64,000 bases of DNA. Origin: Siphonodentalium dalli (lineage: Eukaryota > Mollusca > Scaphopoda > Gadilida > Siphonodentaliidae). Under the pieces are notes generated by a model that saw only the letters and a list, made by a program, of their open reading frames with translations, had not been told where the DNA came from and did no database searches. Location: the NCBI GenBank assembly GCA_032622095.1, contig CP136064.1, positions 42,371,912-42,435,911 on the forward strand. Reading direction: 5' to 3'. The first letter of the stretch is position 1. Every line of letters begins with the position of its first letter. A program made the position numbers and the translations under genes. Shown in pieces: positions 45,495 to 58,000 of this stretch.

Positions 45495-45652
45495 TACACA
45501 AGTCTGCTACCACTGGAAGAAGCCAATCTGTGTACTTGATGCTACGTAGCCACATAACTCTTGGAATTATATGATCCCCAGACATAATTTAATATGATCA
45601 AAATAAACGTCAGAAGATTTTGACATTCCTGCTATTGAAAAATGAACATGTG

Positions 45653-45906
45653 CAAGCCTTGAAATAGGGTGTCTGTCATTTGCAGAATGAGGTTCCCAGA
45701 GGGTGAATTTAGTGATGCTACCCTGCATAGCAGGCTAGCATCACCAAATTCACCCTCTGGGAACCTTATCCTGCTGAGTTGTAAGCAGAATGAGGTCCCC
45801 AGAGGGTGAATTTGGTGATGCTAGCCCGCTATGCGGGGTAGCATAACTAAATTCACCCTCTGGGGACCTCATTCTGCAAATGACAGGCACACTATTTCAA
45901 GGCTTG
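45653..45906. mobile_element. hAT-like MITE with 8-bp target duplication
   Basis: CAAGCCTTGAAATAGGGTG to ACTATTTCAAGGCTTG. Flanks AACATGTG at 45645-45652 and 45907-45914, identical. Two palindromic blocks in tandem. Confidence 0.92.
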
Positions 45907-46276
45907 AACATGTGAACGTTTGCAAACTGCACCTATACAGGGATTCTTCCGATTGGCGGAGCACACAGCATACCTGGCAACACAGAAGAGATGACCAATT
46001 ACAAAACCGGTCGCCAGATACATTGTATGTTTACTCAAAATTGTGATCGCAGTCAGGGAGTATTACTGTAAACCCGGAAAAATTAGCGTGAATTTAAATT
46101 ACGCTCGATTGAAGTGCCTTTCTTATCATGGAATTCAAGGCTGCCTTGTGCAATATTTTTTTTCCCAGGCCTTTAAAAAGTAAATGTAAGACAGAAAGTT
46201 AATCTCTCTTCATAACATGACTCGAGTATACAACAAAATTTCTATGAAATTCATTTTCAAGGCACGTTTCAATTGT

Positions 46277-46408
46277 TGAGGTGTAAGCAGAATGAGGTCC
46301 CCAGAGGGTGAATTTGGTGATGCTAGCCCGCTATGTGGGGTAGCATCACTAAATTCACCCTCTGGGGACCTCATTCTGCAAATGACAGACACCATATTTC
46401 AAGGCTTG
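46277..46408. mobile_element. hAT-like MITE, left-truncated
   Basis: Begins inside the element at TAAGCAGAATGAGGTCCCC; right end ATATTTCAAGGCTTG intact. Confidence 0.8.
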
Positions 46409-46458
46409 TTTATACCACCAAATCTATACAGAAAGTTCAGTGAATCGATACACTAGCT

Positions 46459-46705
46459 TTAACCCTGTCATGACGGAAGCTGCACTGGTGCATCATTAAA
46501 GATCCTGTGTCAGTGCATTCTCTATATATATGCAAGTCTGCCATAGGGAGAATACCCTGGCTAACAAGGTCAATGTAAATATTGTTAGGACATTGTATTC
46601 TCTTATATATGAGAGGCTCCCTATGGGAGACTCACATATATAAGAGAATGCATTGACACAGGGTTTTCACAAAATCTAAGGAAGCTCCAGTCATCTAAGG
46701 GTTAA
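46459..46705. mobile_element. TTAA-flanked MITE, CATGACGG type
   Basis: TTTAACCCTGTCATGACGG to GCTCCAGTCATCTAAGGGTT AA. Inside are two diverged palindromes related to the 67-bp unit (about 46505-46555 and 46588-46655). Confidence 0.8.
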
Positions 46706-46931
46706 ATTAGTCTTATCTTACCAAAGAATCTGATATTGTCGGCACATGAAATTTATCCACGCTCTTCAACTTCAAGGAAATTCAGGAAAACTTTTCATTA
46801 TTTATCCAGACCAGCAGCAGAGAGAGATGTATTATTTCTAGAACTTTTCCATATTCGGGTAAAAAAAAAAGTAACTGTTTTTCTTAATTTTTCCAGGCCT
46901 GAAGATATTTAAACATCCAAAACTTTCCAGG

Positions 46932-47385
46932 TTAACCCTTTACCCAACAAACCGGCCAAAAACGCCCAAATAAAGCTTCAACAGCCTAAAATACCCTGTG
47001 CCAATGCATTCTCTTATATATGCGAGTCGACCATAGGTCGCCTTGCATATATAAGAGAATGCATTGGCCTAACAACTTTTTATCATTTTTTTAAAATAAA
47101 TGTTTCTTACAAATTTTAGGACATAAAATAAAAAACATCCATTACCCTGCAGGGAGCCCCACACATATACAGAAGCATATAGAAGAGTGTTGTCTGCTCA
47201 TGTTTGTCTGGGGCTCTGTATGGGTGAAATTATAAAATTGTTAAAGAATACAAGAAAAAATTATTAAAATTGTAAAAAATTGTTAGGCCAATGCATTCTC
47301 TTATATATGCGAGGCGACCTATGGTCGACTCGCATATATAAGAGAATGCATTGGCACAGGGCCGTTCTGTTGGGTAAAGGGTTAA
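46932..47385. mobile_element. TTAA-flanked MITE (ACCCAACA type) with paired palindromes
   Basis: Terminal repeats TTAACCCTTTACCCAACA / TGTTGGGTAAAGGGTTAA. 67-bp palindromes at 47001-47067 and 47288-47354 flank a core with CCTGCAGGGAGCCCCACACA and TGTTTGTCTGGGGCTC. Confidence 0.9.
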
Positions 47386-48173
47386 CACTCGTATTGACTC
47401 TGTACAAGGGGGGGGATTTGTGACCCTTGGTGGGGACTACCGGTAAGGGTATGTTTACTTCTTTCCTTCAATATGCGGGCAGAAGAAGCTGACTAGATGG
47501 TTAACCTTTTCACTTTATTCAGTATGTTCCACAATCTACAGTGGCCTGAACATTAGATTCACATATAAATAGTAACAGGGTCTGGCACATGCTCGATTCA
47601 ACTGCTATAGTTAAAAATGACTTGCTAATAAATACACTTGATGAAAGAGCATAACCCAAAATCAGATTTGATGAAGATTGTTGGGAAAACTGGGTTACCT
47701 AGCGACTCAGTACCATCTACATGGTAAGTATTAAAGTATGGTAAATAAAGGTCTTCAATACTCTTCATGCGAATATTCAAAGATCACATGATCAGCAGTC
47801 TTCTATCATTTATTTGAATCAAAATTTGTAATCAAGGAATCTCCATAGCGACCAGTTAATGCTATTCAATATGGCAAGAATGTACATCAAAATGGACATG
47901 TGCATGTTGTTGCATATTTAAACAAACTTTATTTGAATTGTTTGATTATAGTGCCCATTCCAATGGAGATGCATTATCTTTATAGTGTTGGCAAAAACAG
48001 AGAAAATGTGGATTTGGTATAGTCAAATTTTAACTAAATAGTTGAATATAACTATAATAGTTGAATCCAGGATGTGCCGGACCCGATAACAGTGTTCAGT
48101 CTTCTAGCGTCATATACTTCAACATTCGTAATATTCAAGAGTCACTGTAAGTTCATTGTTTGACATCCACATT
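47386..48173. other. No gene recognised; UPF3 3' flank
   Basis: AT-rich. A reverse-strand AATAAA at about 47928-47933 could end the UPF3 transcript, but nothing else supports this. Confidence 0.4.
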
Positions 48174-48630
48174 CAAGCCTGAGTTTAGTGTGCCGGTCAT
48201 TTGCAGAATGAGGTCCCCAGATGGTGAATGTAGTAATGCTATCCCGTATAGCAGGCCAGCGTCAATAAATTCACCCTCTGGGAACCTCATTATGCATGGC
48301 CTCATATGCTATGGGAGACATAGACTCAGACTCAAGTTCCTAAATGGTGAATATTGTGATGTACACCTATTGGGAACCTCAATTATGCAATGTGTCGTCT
48401 GCCAATTTGGGGATATAGAGAAAATAAAACTTTTAAAAAATAGAATCTATGTGAAGAACTTTCTACAGAAATTTTATAATAAATAAACTTTACAGAGATG
48501 AGGCCTAAGCAGAATGAGGTCCACAGAGGGTGAATTTAGTGAAGCTAGCCTGCTATGTGGGATAGCGTCACTAAATTCACCCTCTGGGGACCTCATACTG
48601 CAAATGACAGGCACACTAAACTCAGGCTTG
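48174..48630. mobile_element. hAT-like MITE with 8-bp target duplication (long form)
   Basis: CAAGCCTGAGTTTAGTGTGC to GCACACTAAACTCAGGCTTG. Flanks TCCACATT at 48166-48173 and 48631-48638, identical. 457 bp; the central part with CCAATTTGGGGATATAGAG is not palindromic. Confidence 0.9.
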
Positions 48631-48650
48631 TCCACATTGTAATCATGTAT

Positions 48651-48727
48651 CCAACAGTCCTTCAGCTTGGCAATTCACTAGTCCATACTCCTACAGTCCT
48701 TCAGCTTGGCAATTCACTAGTCCATAC
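48651..48727. repeat. Short tandem duplication
   Basis: Two copies of CAGTCCTTCAGCTTGGCAAT plus TCACTAGTCCATAC, then a partial third. Confidence 0.8.
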
Positions 48728-48917
48728 ATACTCCAACAGTCCTACTGGCATATAATTTCATGATGCCAGTTCTATGAAATAACGTAGGCTAACAAATTTG
48801 TTTTAGCACAAACTGGCCAGGTCTGAATACTTCACTGCACATTCAATGTGTGTCTGTCTTGTCCGGATCAATGAATTATCCCGAGAATCACATATATCTG
48901 TTCCTAGACAGCAGCTA

Positions 48918-49010
48918 TCAGCTTTCTCCAGACTCGTCCTTTGGTTTACTGTCCTGCTGCATTCGCTCCAGTGCTTTCCTTGGGACATAGATTTGTCGCT
49001 CTGGTCTATC
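48918..49010 (-). CDS. UPF3: UPF3 terminal exon with EJC-binding motif
   Basis: Encodes 30 residues, DRPERQIYVPRKALERMQQD and on to KPKDESGES, then TGA (48920-48918). The pattern RPxxxIYxP is the exon-junction-complex binding motif known at the C-terminus of UPF3 proteins. Acceptor ATATTTCAG, phase 0. I could not fix the polyadenylation site; a reverse AATAAA near 47928 is only a candidate. Confidence 0.88.
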   Translation of the reverse strand, partial: DRPERQIYVPRKALERMQQDSKPKDESGES

Positions 49011-52000
49011 CTGAAATATAATTGGGAGTTTTCAGTTGAAAAATGGTACACTCATGTTGAATTGGGTTAGCAATCACGCAAACGAGAGTTTCACACTAGG
49101 ATAGTTAAGTCTTTCTTTATACTAAATGCAATCTCCCATTCGATTACAAAAGTATTTATTGGAATGGCGTTCATTTATTACTCCTCCCACTTTTAGAAGA
49201 CTTCTACTTCAGGTCCTATTCTTTACCCCATGCTAGAACATCTTCAAGTCTTAAACTATAAACATGTGCCATCATGCTCACATGGGGGTCACAAAAGGAA
49301 ACCATGAGAGCAGGTGGCTTAAGTGGTATCCTTGAGCAAACCTCTTGAGGGCGGAAATTACAAACCAAAACAAATGTAGCTCTGTATTTATCACATACCC
49401 CAATCACAAGAGTGTAATTACGCAGAGCTCTTCTGTTTGACAACAGTTTTGCAACAAATTTGATATTACAAAATTCTTGTAACATCACCTTTAGCAATGT
49501 AAATTATGTCATGTGTCTCGACTCAAAAGGGGAATTAGAATCGCCATAGAATAATTTATCGAAAATTACCATATCGACTGCAACTAATAAGTAATCAATG
49601 AGTGGACATTTCAAGCTCGATAAATTGGCATTGTAAAAAATAATAACAAATGATGAAAAATTGTTAGGCCAATGCATTCTCTTATATATGCGAGGCGACC
49701 TATGGTCGACTCGCATATATAAGAGAATGCATTGGCACAGGGTATATGGATTGATACAGTTATTGTAACATAAAACAGGTGATTTGTGAAAGGCAGCTAT
49801 TAAAGATGAGCAATTTATCATCCAGGTCCAACAATGAGTTAAGGACATAATTAACTTAGATGCTCATCAAGTTAGTAAGCATATGTCAATTTGTGGTTCC
49901 CATCTAGGCATAAATCTGATTATCTAATAACTGTGCGAAGTGTGAAGATTTATGACAGGTATCTGAAGGTGTGCTGAAAGATACAAATTGAAAAACAAGA
50001 CGTATGATGTAGCCATGACTTTTGGTAAATGATATCATTCGTATCCACCTGATACCAAAGAAACAATGTGGAACATTAAATGTATTAACCCTTTGAGTGC
50101 CAGGTCCGATTTTTGTATCAACCCATATACCCTGTGCCAATGCATTCTCTTATATATGCGAGTCGACCATAGGTCGCCTCGCATATATAAGAGAATGCAT
50201 TGGCCTAACAATTTTTCATCATTTGTTTTTATTTTTTACAATTTTTTTCAATTTTAATAAAAAAATTTAAATGTTTTTTATTTTTTTAGGGCCGATTTTA
50301 CAGACCGTAAATTAGGGCCGATGAGATCGACCCCTGGCACTGAAAGGGTTAATATACTAGTACCTGTAATAGAATCGGCACAAACAAATCTTGTTGTTTG
50401 GTTTGTTTTGGGCTTATTATTACCAATAAAGGTTACGTACAATTTCAGCTCCAGCTTGTTATTTTGTACACTAGCATCCATATGGAAAGTGACATAAATT
50501 TATAACTAATTTTATCACATAATTTGGCCATAAAAGCAGTTTCATAATTATCGGTGATAGACACGTTTAATATCAGCGCGTGCGATGACGTCACGGCGTT
50601 CTTCAAATAACTTGCGATCGCTGTAGTTTATGATTGTTGTTTTCGATGAATATTTCGCGTTGCTTCGGGTTTATTTGATCATGTGATAAAAGGTATCTCA
50701 CACTCGTCCTATTTTATACGTAATTTATCAACCTCGTCCTCTAAATTCTATTTGAGCCTCGGTAAACCTCGGCTCAAATCGAATTTAGTGAACTCGGTTG
50801 ATAAATTCCGTATAAAATAGAAACTCATGTGAGATCCTCTATTTATGTCAATCGAAAAACAAATACTAAATTTATCATCTGGAAACCAAACATTTTGTTA
50901 TTCTAACAAGGGCTATATCCAAGCCTTGAAATAGTGTGTCTGTCATTTGCAGAATGAGGTCCCCATAGGGTGAATTTAGTGATGCTATCTCAAACGGTGG
51001 GCTAGCATCACCAAATTCACCCTCTGGGAATGTCATTCTGCTTAGACCTCAACTGTTATGGGAGTCCTAGGATCAGATTGAAGTTACCCAGTTGAAGTTG
51101 GTGATTTTCAGCCATTAGTCATCTCGATTATGCATTTTATCTTCTGCAAATTAGGCGATATAGAAACTGAACAGAAGGGAAAAACTAACTAAAAACAATG
51201 TTAATTTGAGACTATAGATACTTCCCAGAAGATGAGTGCTAAGTAGAATGAGGTCCAGTGAGGGTGAATTTGGTGATGCTAGCCCACTGTGCAGGGTATA
51301 ATTACTAAAATCATCTCTGGGAACCTCATTCTGTAAATGACAGACACACTGACCATGACGGGTAAAAAAAAACCCTGTGTTGTATAACTACACCTTTGAT
51401 GCTATGACTTCCCAGATGACCTTTATTAACCCAGTCCTTACAGTTCTGCATTTTATCAGTTAATTATTGAGTCAACGCAACCCAGATCGTGGAGAGCGCA
51501 ACTTTCTGCGTGCTACTTTTCAATTCCAGGCATGCAAGAGCATTGTGCGCCTCAAAATTGAAAGACTGCATCTGGAAACCAAAACGTTGAAGGACTAATT
51601 ACAATATGCAACCATTTTACAACAGCTGTATAATAAAAATGAGTTCTGATTGAATTCCTGACAAATAGTGGAAACCAAAATATTGATGGATGTATGTATC
51701 AAAATAGGTCCATAAATACTTCAACTAACTTTCTACCAGCATCACCAAGCCTTGAAATAGGGTGTCTGTCATTTGCAGAATGAGGTCCCCAGAGGGTGAA
51801 TTTGGTGATGCTAGCCTGCTATGCAGGGTAGCATCACTAAATTCACCCTCTGGGGACCTCATTCTGCAAATGACAGACACCCTATTTCAAGGCTTGAGCA
51901 TCACACATCCCAGAAAGACGCATTGGAGTCATAAAAAATACAATTGTGAATATGATTATTGGGTCCCAATCAGGGCACGAATTAAGCGGCATCGCATAGC

Positions 52001-55000
52001 TATATGCGATACAATGGGCACGAATTAAGCGGCATCGCATAGCTATATGCGATACAATATACCCAGTTTGACGATGCAATATCAGCCTGCTTCTCGCGAA
52101 TTGCGATACACGATGTTTGCATGCAAAACCCACTATCCGGTCCACAACATTGCCTTGCAGAATACAGATCGTAACAGACTGAGGTGACGTGAGGTCAATA
52201 TAATTTACAATGCAAGAGGTATAACTCTATTATTTGACATGGTGTGTATTCATGCACATCGAGCGTGACCATGCTATATTAAATCGATTCTGATTGGGTG
52301 CTCGTTCATTGAGAACCAATGAAATCATTTGTAAACAAATGTTGTTAATGGGACCATAAGGTATTCTGTTTACAATAAAAAGTTGTCTGCTAGCAGTGTT
52401 ACTGCCGTAAAAATAAAAACTGTTCAATCATGGCAGAAAGACTTCCCATGGCTTAATTACAAAACTGACAATGAAAATAAATGCGTCACCGCTGTTTACA
52501 TGCATTAAGTGCATTAAAGTGAGCACAGATTATGTGAACTGCGGAATTTTAGTAATGCAATCATGAAAGGGGTCCCAGGGAAGAAAATATTCCTACTAGT
52601 ATCTTTTATAATTAGTTCTAGCACCTACTGTATGACAATGCCTGCCATTGCCTAGCCCCTAGTATGATAGTCATTGATACGATTGGGGTTAAAACTAGCT
52701 TGTAAGTTGTAAATTTATATAATATAATAAAAAATTCAAAAATCGAATTCTGATATCTTATTTATAAATTATATATATCGATAATTGTATAGCTGTTTTT
52801 TCACAAAATGAACCCCAAAATAAATAACAAATTATGTTTAAGGGTCCATTTCAAGAGATTTAAACATTACTATGCAATTCTTCAAGAGTGCTATGCAGTC
52901 TCCAGTTATGCATAGCAGTTTACTACGCAAAATTTAAAAAGTAAATCAGGCCCTGGTCCCAATAAAAAAAATAGCCATTTGTATTTATCAGAATTCCAGA
53001 ATCGGAATGTCAGGAAAAGGTATATTGCATTATCTGAAAACAAAACTATTTTAAAACTTCACGCCCAGCTTTCTATTCGTTTTATTCATCAAAATAAACA
53101 TTTCAGAGCAATGACAGCTCTAAATTTTCTTCCCATAGTCTGCAATTTTTACACGACCGCTGACAAAAAAATTTAATCGTCACTTAAACGAAACAATCTC
53201 AAATTGATAGAAAAATATAAGAAATGTATTTTCAGCGCTATATCAACAAATTTGTTCTGAAAACTTCCACATTGGTATGTTTTGAGATATCTCTTACCAA
53301 ATTATTTATACATAATTGTGGGGTTCGAGAGCCATGCCATTTATTATTAAGTTTCGGTTTAACCGCAAATGTCCTCTGATATCTTAATTAACCCTTTAAG
53401 TGCCAGGTCCGATTTTTGTATCAATCCATATACCCTGTGCCAATGCATTCTCTTATATATGCGAGTCGACCATAGGTCGCCTCGCATATATAAGAGAATG
53501 CATTGGCCTAACAATTTTTCATCATTTGTTATTATTTTTTACAATTTTTTACAATTTTAATAATTTTTTCTTATATTCTTTTACTCTTTCAGTGCCAGAC
53601 TTATTTTGTAGGTTTAGTGCCAGGGAATCTTACGTTTTTCATGGGCATCAAAATTTTTACTATGAATAATTGGTGATAGTTTTGAGTTATAACATGCCCC
53701 TAAGGACTTATCCAGCTTGTTTTTAAATTCGCTATAGCATGCTTAAGCATACCCAAAACAATTCAACCCAAAAAAACAAAAAAACAATTATTTTTTATTT
53801 TTTTAGGGCCGATTTTACAGACCGTAAATTTAGGGCCGATGAGATCGGCCCCTGGCACTGAAAGGGTTAAAGACTGTTTTTGTTCATTATATAATGCTCA
53901 GTTTAAAAAAAAGTGCCTTACTTTCAAACAGTGATTTCACATATTGATATTGTACTGGATAGACTTCAGCGACGGCAATAAATGTGTGCTTGAGATATTG
54001 ACCTCAAATTTCAGTATAATATAAGCTATAAGGACACATATATGGATAAGAACAAGCAAGCCTTGAAATAGGGTGTCTGTCATTTGCAGAATGAGGTCCC
54101 CAGAGGGTGAATTTGGTGATGCTAGCCTGCTATGCGGGGTAGCATCACTAAATTCACCCTCTGGGGACCTCATTCTGCAAATGACAGACACCCTATTTCA
54201 AGGCTTGAGAACAAGAGCATACAGTGTATGTTTTCCAAAGGAGGAGTTTTCATTATATAGACCCACACACATTACACACATATAACGATATAACTAAATC
54301 TAGCTACAGTATATAAAATCCCCCATTCCCCCAGAGATGAAAGTAGTCCAATACGAAAATCCCTGAAACTAACTCAAGAAAATCCCTATCTAATAAATAA
54401 ACCACAAAGTAGATCAAGAGAATGCACTGATGTCTTCTAGTCCCACCTACTGAAGCTTGTTGAAACTTGAAAGCCAATATTGATTGAAATGCAAATACTT
54501 CAATCCCTGAAAACTGCATAAAAATATTAAAAAGGAATTGAGGGAATTCCCTGAAACTTTCATCTCTGCATTCACCCCCCCCCCCCCCCCCCCCTCCATA
54601 ACAAGTTTTGACAACATGAACAGGAAATGACACCAAATAACTTGAAAGCCAATATTGATTGAAATGCAAATACTTCAATCCCTGAAAATTACATAAAAAT
54701 ATTGAAACGGAATTGAGGGAATTCCCTGAAACTTTCATCTCTGCATTCACCTCCCCCCTCCATAACAAGTTTTGACAACATGAACAGGAAATGACACCAA
54801 ATATGTTTTTTCCGGGTGTTACCTTCCTTTTTCTTTTCATCTTATCATCTTCTCCATCATTTTGAGCACCTTTACTTCGTTCCCTTCCTTCTATAGAATC
54901 TGAAGCTTTGTTTAGCCGAGGCACCCTGTCATTCGAATCCACCTGATACCAAACAAAATATATGCAAAACTAAATATATGCATGCAACAGAACAGGTACG

Positions 55001-58000
55001 AACAGGTCTGGTTCATTTGATTGTCTTAACCCTTACTACACAGAATGGATTCTCCCATTCAGTTATAAAAGTATACATTGGAATGGTCTATTATTCATTT
55101 GGATGGATGTTAACCGTTTCATGACGGGGAGCTTCCTGAATTTTTTTGAAAACCCTGTGCATTCTCTTATATATGCCAGGCTCCCTGCTTGCATATATAA
55201 GAGAATACATTGGTAAGCCAGTGCATTCTCTTATATATGCGTGGCTCCCTATGGGAGACTCGTATATATAAGAGAATGCACTGGCACAGGATCTTTAATT
55301 CTACACCAGTGCAGCTCCCGTCCTGAAACGTTTAAGGTGATAAAAGAAGACGACAGATTAATAAAAGTGCAGAAGAAGCCCTATTTATTGAGGAAAATGT
55401 TTATATAATAGTTTGTTGAACTTTATATTGAATATTATCTGAACATTCCATATGAGATAACTACTCATCAATGAGTATTTAGTATAGAAATGATTACGGT
55501 GTACCAGACTATGATCTAAATGGTCTGTAATTTCAATACAATATTAGCAAGTGTATACATCTATGTACAGTAATGCCCTAATTAATCGACTCCTTTAACC
55601 ACAGCAGAATTATGGGTAACTTTTCAGGATTTAGTCGGAAATATGGGTAAATCCTGAAAAGTTACCCATAATTCTGCTGTGGTTAAAGGAGTCGATTAAT
55701 TAGGGCATTACTGTAACTGGGGTTTGTGTCACTGATATCAAGGTCACCAGGATTTTATTTTTGAACTCATGCATATAATTTTGGAAATTCAGAAATTGCA
55801 GAGAAATATATTACATGAACCAGGCCTGCTTCAACGTTAAAGATGAGAAAAGGTAGACAACAATTAGCTATGACTAAAAGTAATAAGTGCAAAAATAAAA
55901 CAGTCAATAGGACTAACATTCTATAATTTCTAAGATATGAAATCTTCATTCAAAAACTATTCATCAATTTTCTAATATAGATGACTAGCGGATTCCATGA
56001 TGACTAGATTTAAGCCAGTGTCGATATGAAATGTTCAACAACATGTATATTTTTTTATATATATATATATTTTTTTATAAATTTAATAATGGTTGCATTT
56101 AACGACATATATAGCCACCTTGATTATAGCCAATTTGCAACAACTGATACAACCAGTATTTTTTTACCCTGTGCCAATGCATTCTCTTATATATGCGAGT
56201 CGACCATAGGTCGCCTCGCATATATAAAAGAATGCATTGGCCTAACAATTTTTTCTTGTATTCTTTAACAATTTTATAATTTCACCCATACAGAGCCCCA
56301 GACAAACATGAGCAGACGACACTCTTCTATATGCTTCTATATATGTGTGGGGCTCCCTGCAGGGTAATGGATGTTTTTTATTTTATGTCCTAAAAATTTA
56401 AGAAACATTTATTTAAAAAAAATAATAAAAAATTGTTAGGCCAATGCATTCTCTTATATATGCGAGGCAACCTATGGTCGACTCGCATATATAAGAGAAT
56501 GCATTGGCACAGGGTAAAAAAATAATGGCTGCACTTAACGACATAAATAGCCACCTTGATTATAGCCAATTTGCAACAACTGATACAACCACGTCAACCA
56601 GTATTAAAATATTTCGCAAAATATATATGTTTCTGAATATTTGATACACATAATGGTTTTCCTGGATGTGTTCAGATTGTGCGAACACCGCTAAAATAAG
56701 AACTTTAGAAAAAATAACGGTACTTTTTATTAACAGCATCAGTTAGCAGGACTACTTGACCAGGGGTGGGTTCCCACATGTCAGACCTAATAAAATTCAA
56801 AGCCAATTTGCAAAATAAAAATAAAAATGGTTTATCCCTTTACCCAACAAACCGGCCAAAAACGACCAAATAAAGCTGCAACAGCCTAAATTATCTTGGG
56901 TCTGTCTCAATAAAACCATACAAATATGGATACCATTGGAACCGGCTCATTGACCACATTGTGATGGTTACAGTTATGCCCTGTGCCAATGCATTCTCTT
57001 ATATATGCGAGTCGACCATAGGTCGCCTCGCATATATAAGAGAATGCATTGGCCTAAAAAAAAACTTTTTTTAACACTTTTTACCATTTTTTCTTACATT
57101 CTTTAACAATTTTATAATTTTTAATGTGTTAAGCCAATGCATTCTCTTATATATGCGAGGCAACCTATGGTCGACTCGCATATATAAGAGAATGCATTGG
57201 CACAGGGCCGTTCTGTTGGGTAAAGGGTTATAAGGCCCTCTATTCTGAAGTTCAAGGCATTTTCTAAGCAATGTTCATGTTTTGAAAATTCCAATTATGT
57301 GTTCAGCGAGCAATGTTTATATTGCCAAAACTCAAGGCTGAGCGAGCAAGGGTTATGGAAACTAAACTCAAGGCTGAGCGAGCAAGGGTTATGGAAATTA
57401 AACTCAAGGCTGAGCGAGCAAGGGTTATGGAAACTAAACTCAAGGCTGAGCGAGCAATGGTTATGGAAATTAAACTCAAGGCTGAGCGAGCAAGGGTTAT
57501 GGAAATTAAACTCAAGGCTGAGCGAGCAAGGGTAATGGAAATTAAACTCAAGGCTGAGCGAGCAAGGGTTATGGAAATTAAACTCAAGGCTGAGCGAGCA
57601 AGGGTTATGGAAACTAAACTCAAGGCTGAGCGAGCAAGGGTTATGGAAATTAAACTCAAGGCTGAGCGAGCAAGGGTTATGGAAACTAAACTCAAGGCTG
57701 AGCGAGCAAGGGTTATGGAAATTAAACTCAAGGCTGAGCGAGCAAGGGTTATGGAAATTAAACTCGGCTGAGCGAGCAAGGGTAATGGAAATTAAACTCA
57801 AGGCTGAGCGAGCAAGGGTTATGGAAATTAAACTCAAGGCTGAGCGAGCAAGGGTTATGGAAATTAAACTCAAGGCTGAGCGAGCAAGGGTTATGGAAAT
57901 TAAACTCAAGGCTGAGCAAGGGTTATGGAAATTCAAGGCTGAGCGAGCAAGGGTTATGGAAATTCAAGGCTGAGCGAGCAAGGGTTATGGAAATTCAAGG

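Noticed and set aside
54304-54822. C-terminal extension of the 212-residue minus-strand frame
   Set aside because: Only its first 40 codons are exon; a GTAACA donor at 54822 and the phase-matched EJC-motif exon show the rest is intron read-through over a tandem duplication.
57295-57936. Long overlapping open frames on both strands (213, 158 and 152 residues)
   Set aside because: Products of the 36-bp minisatellite; open frames on both strands at once and no start context or homology.
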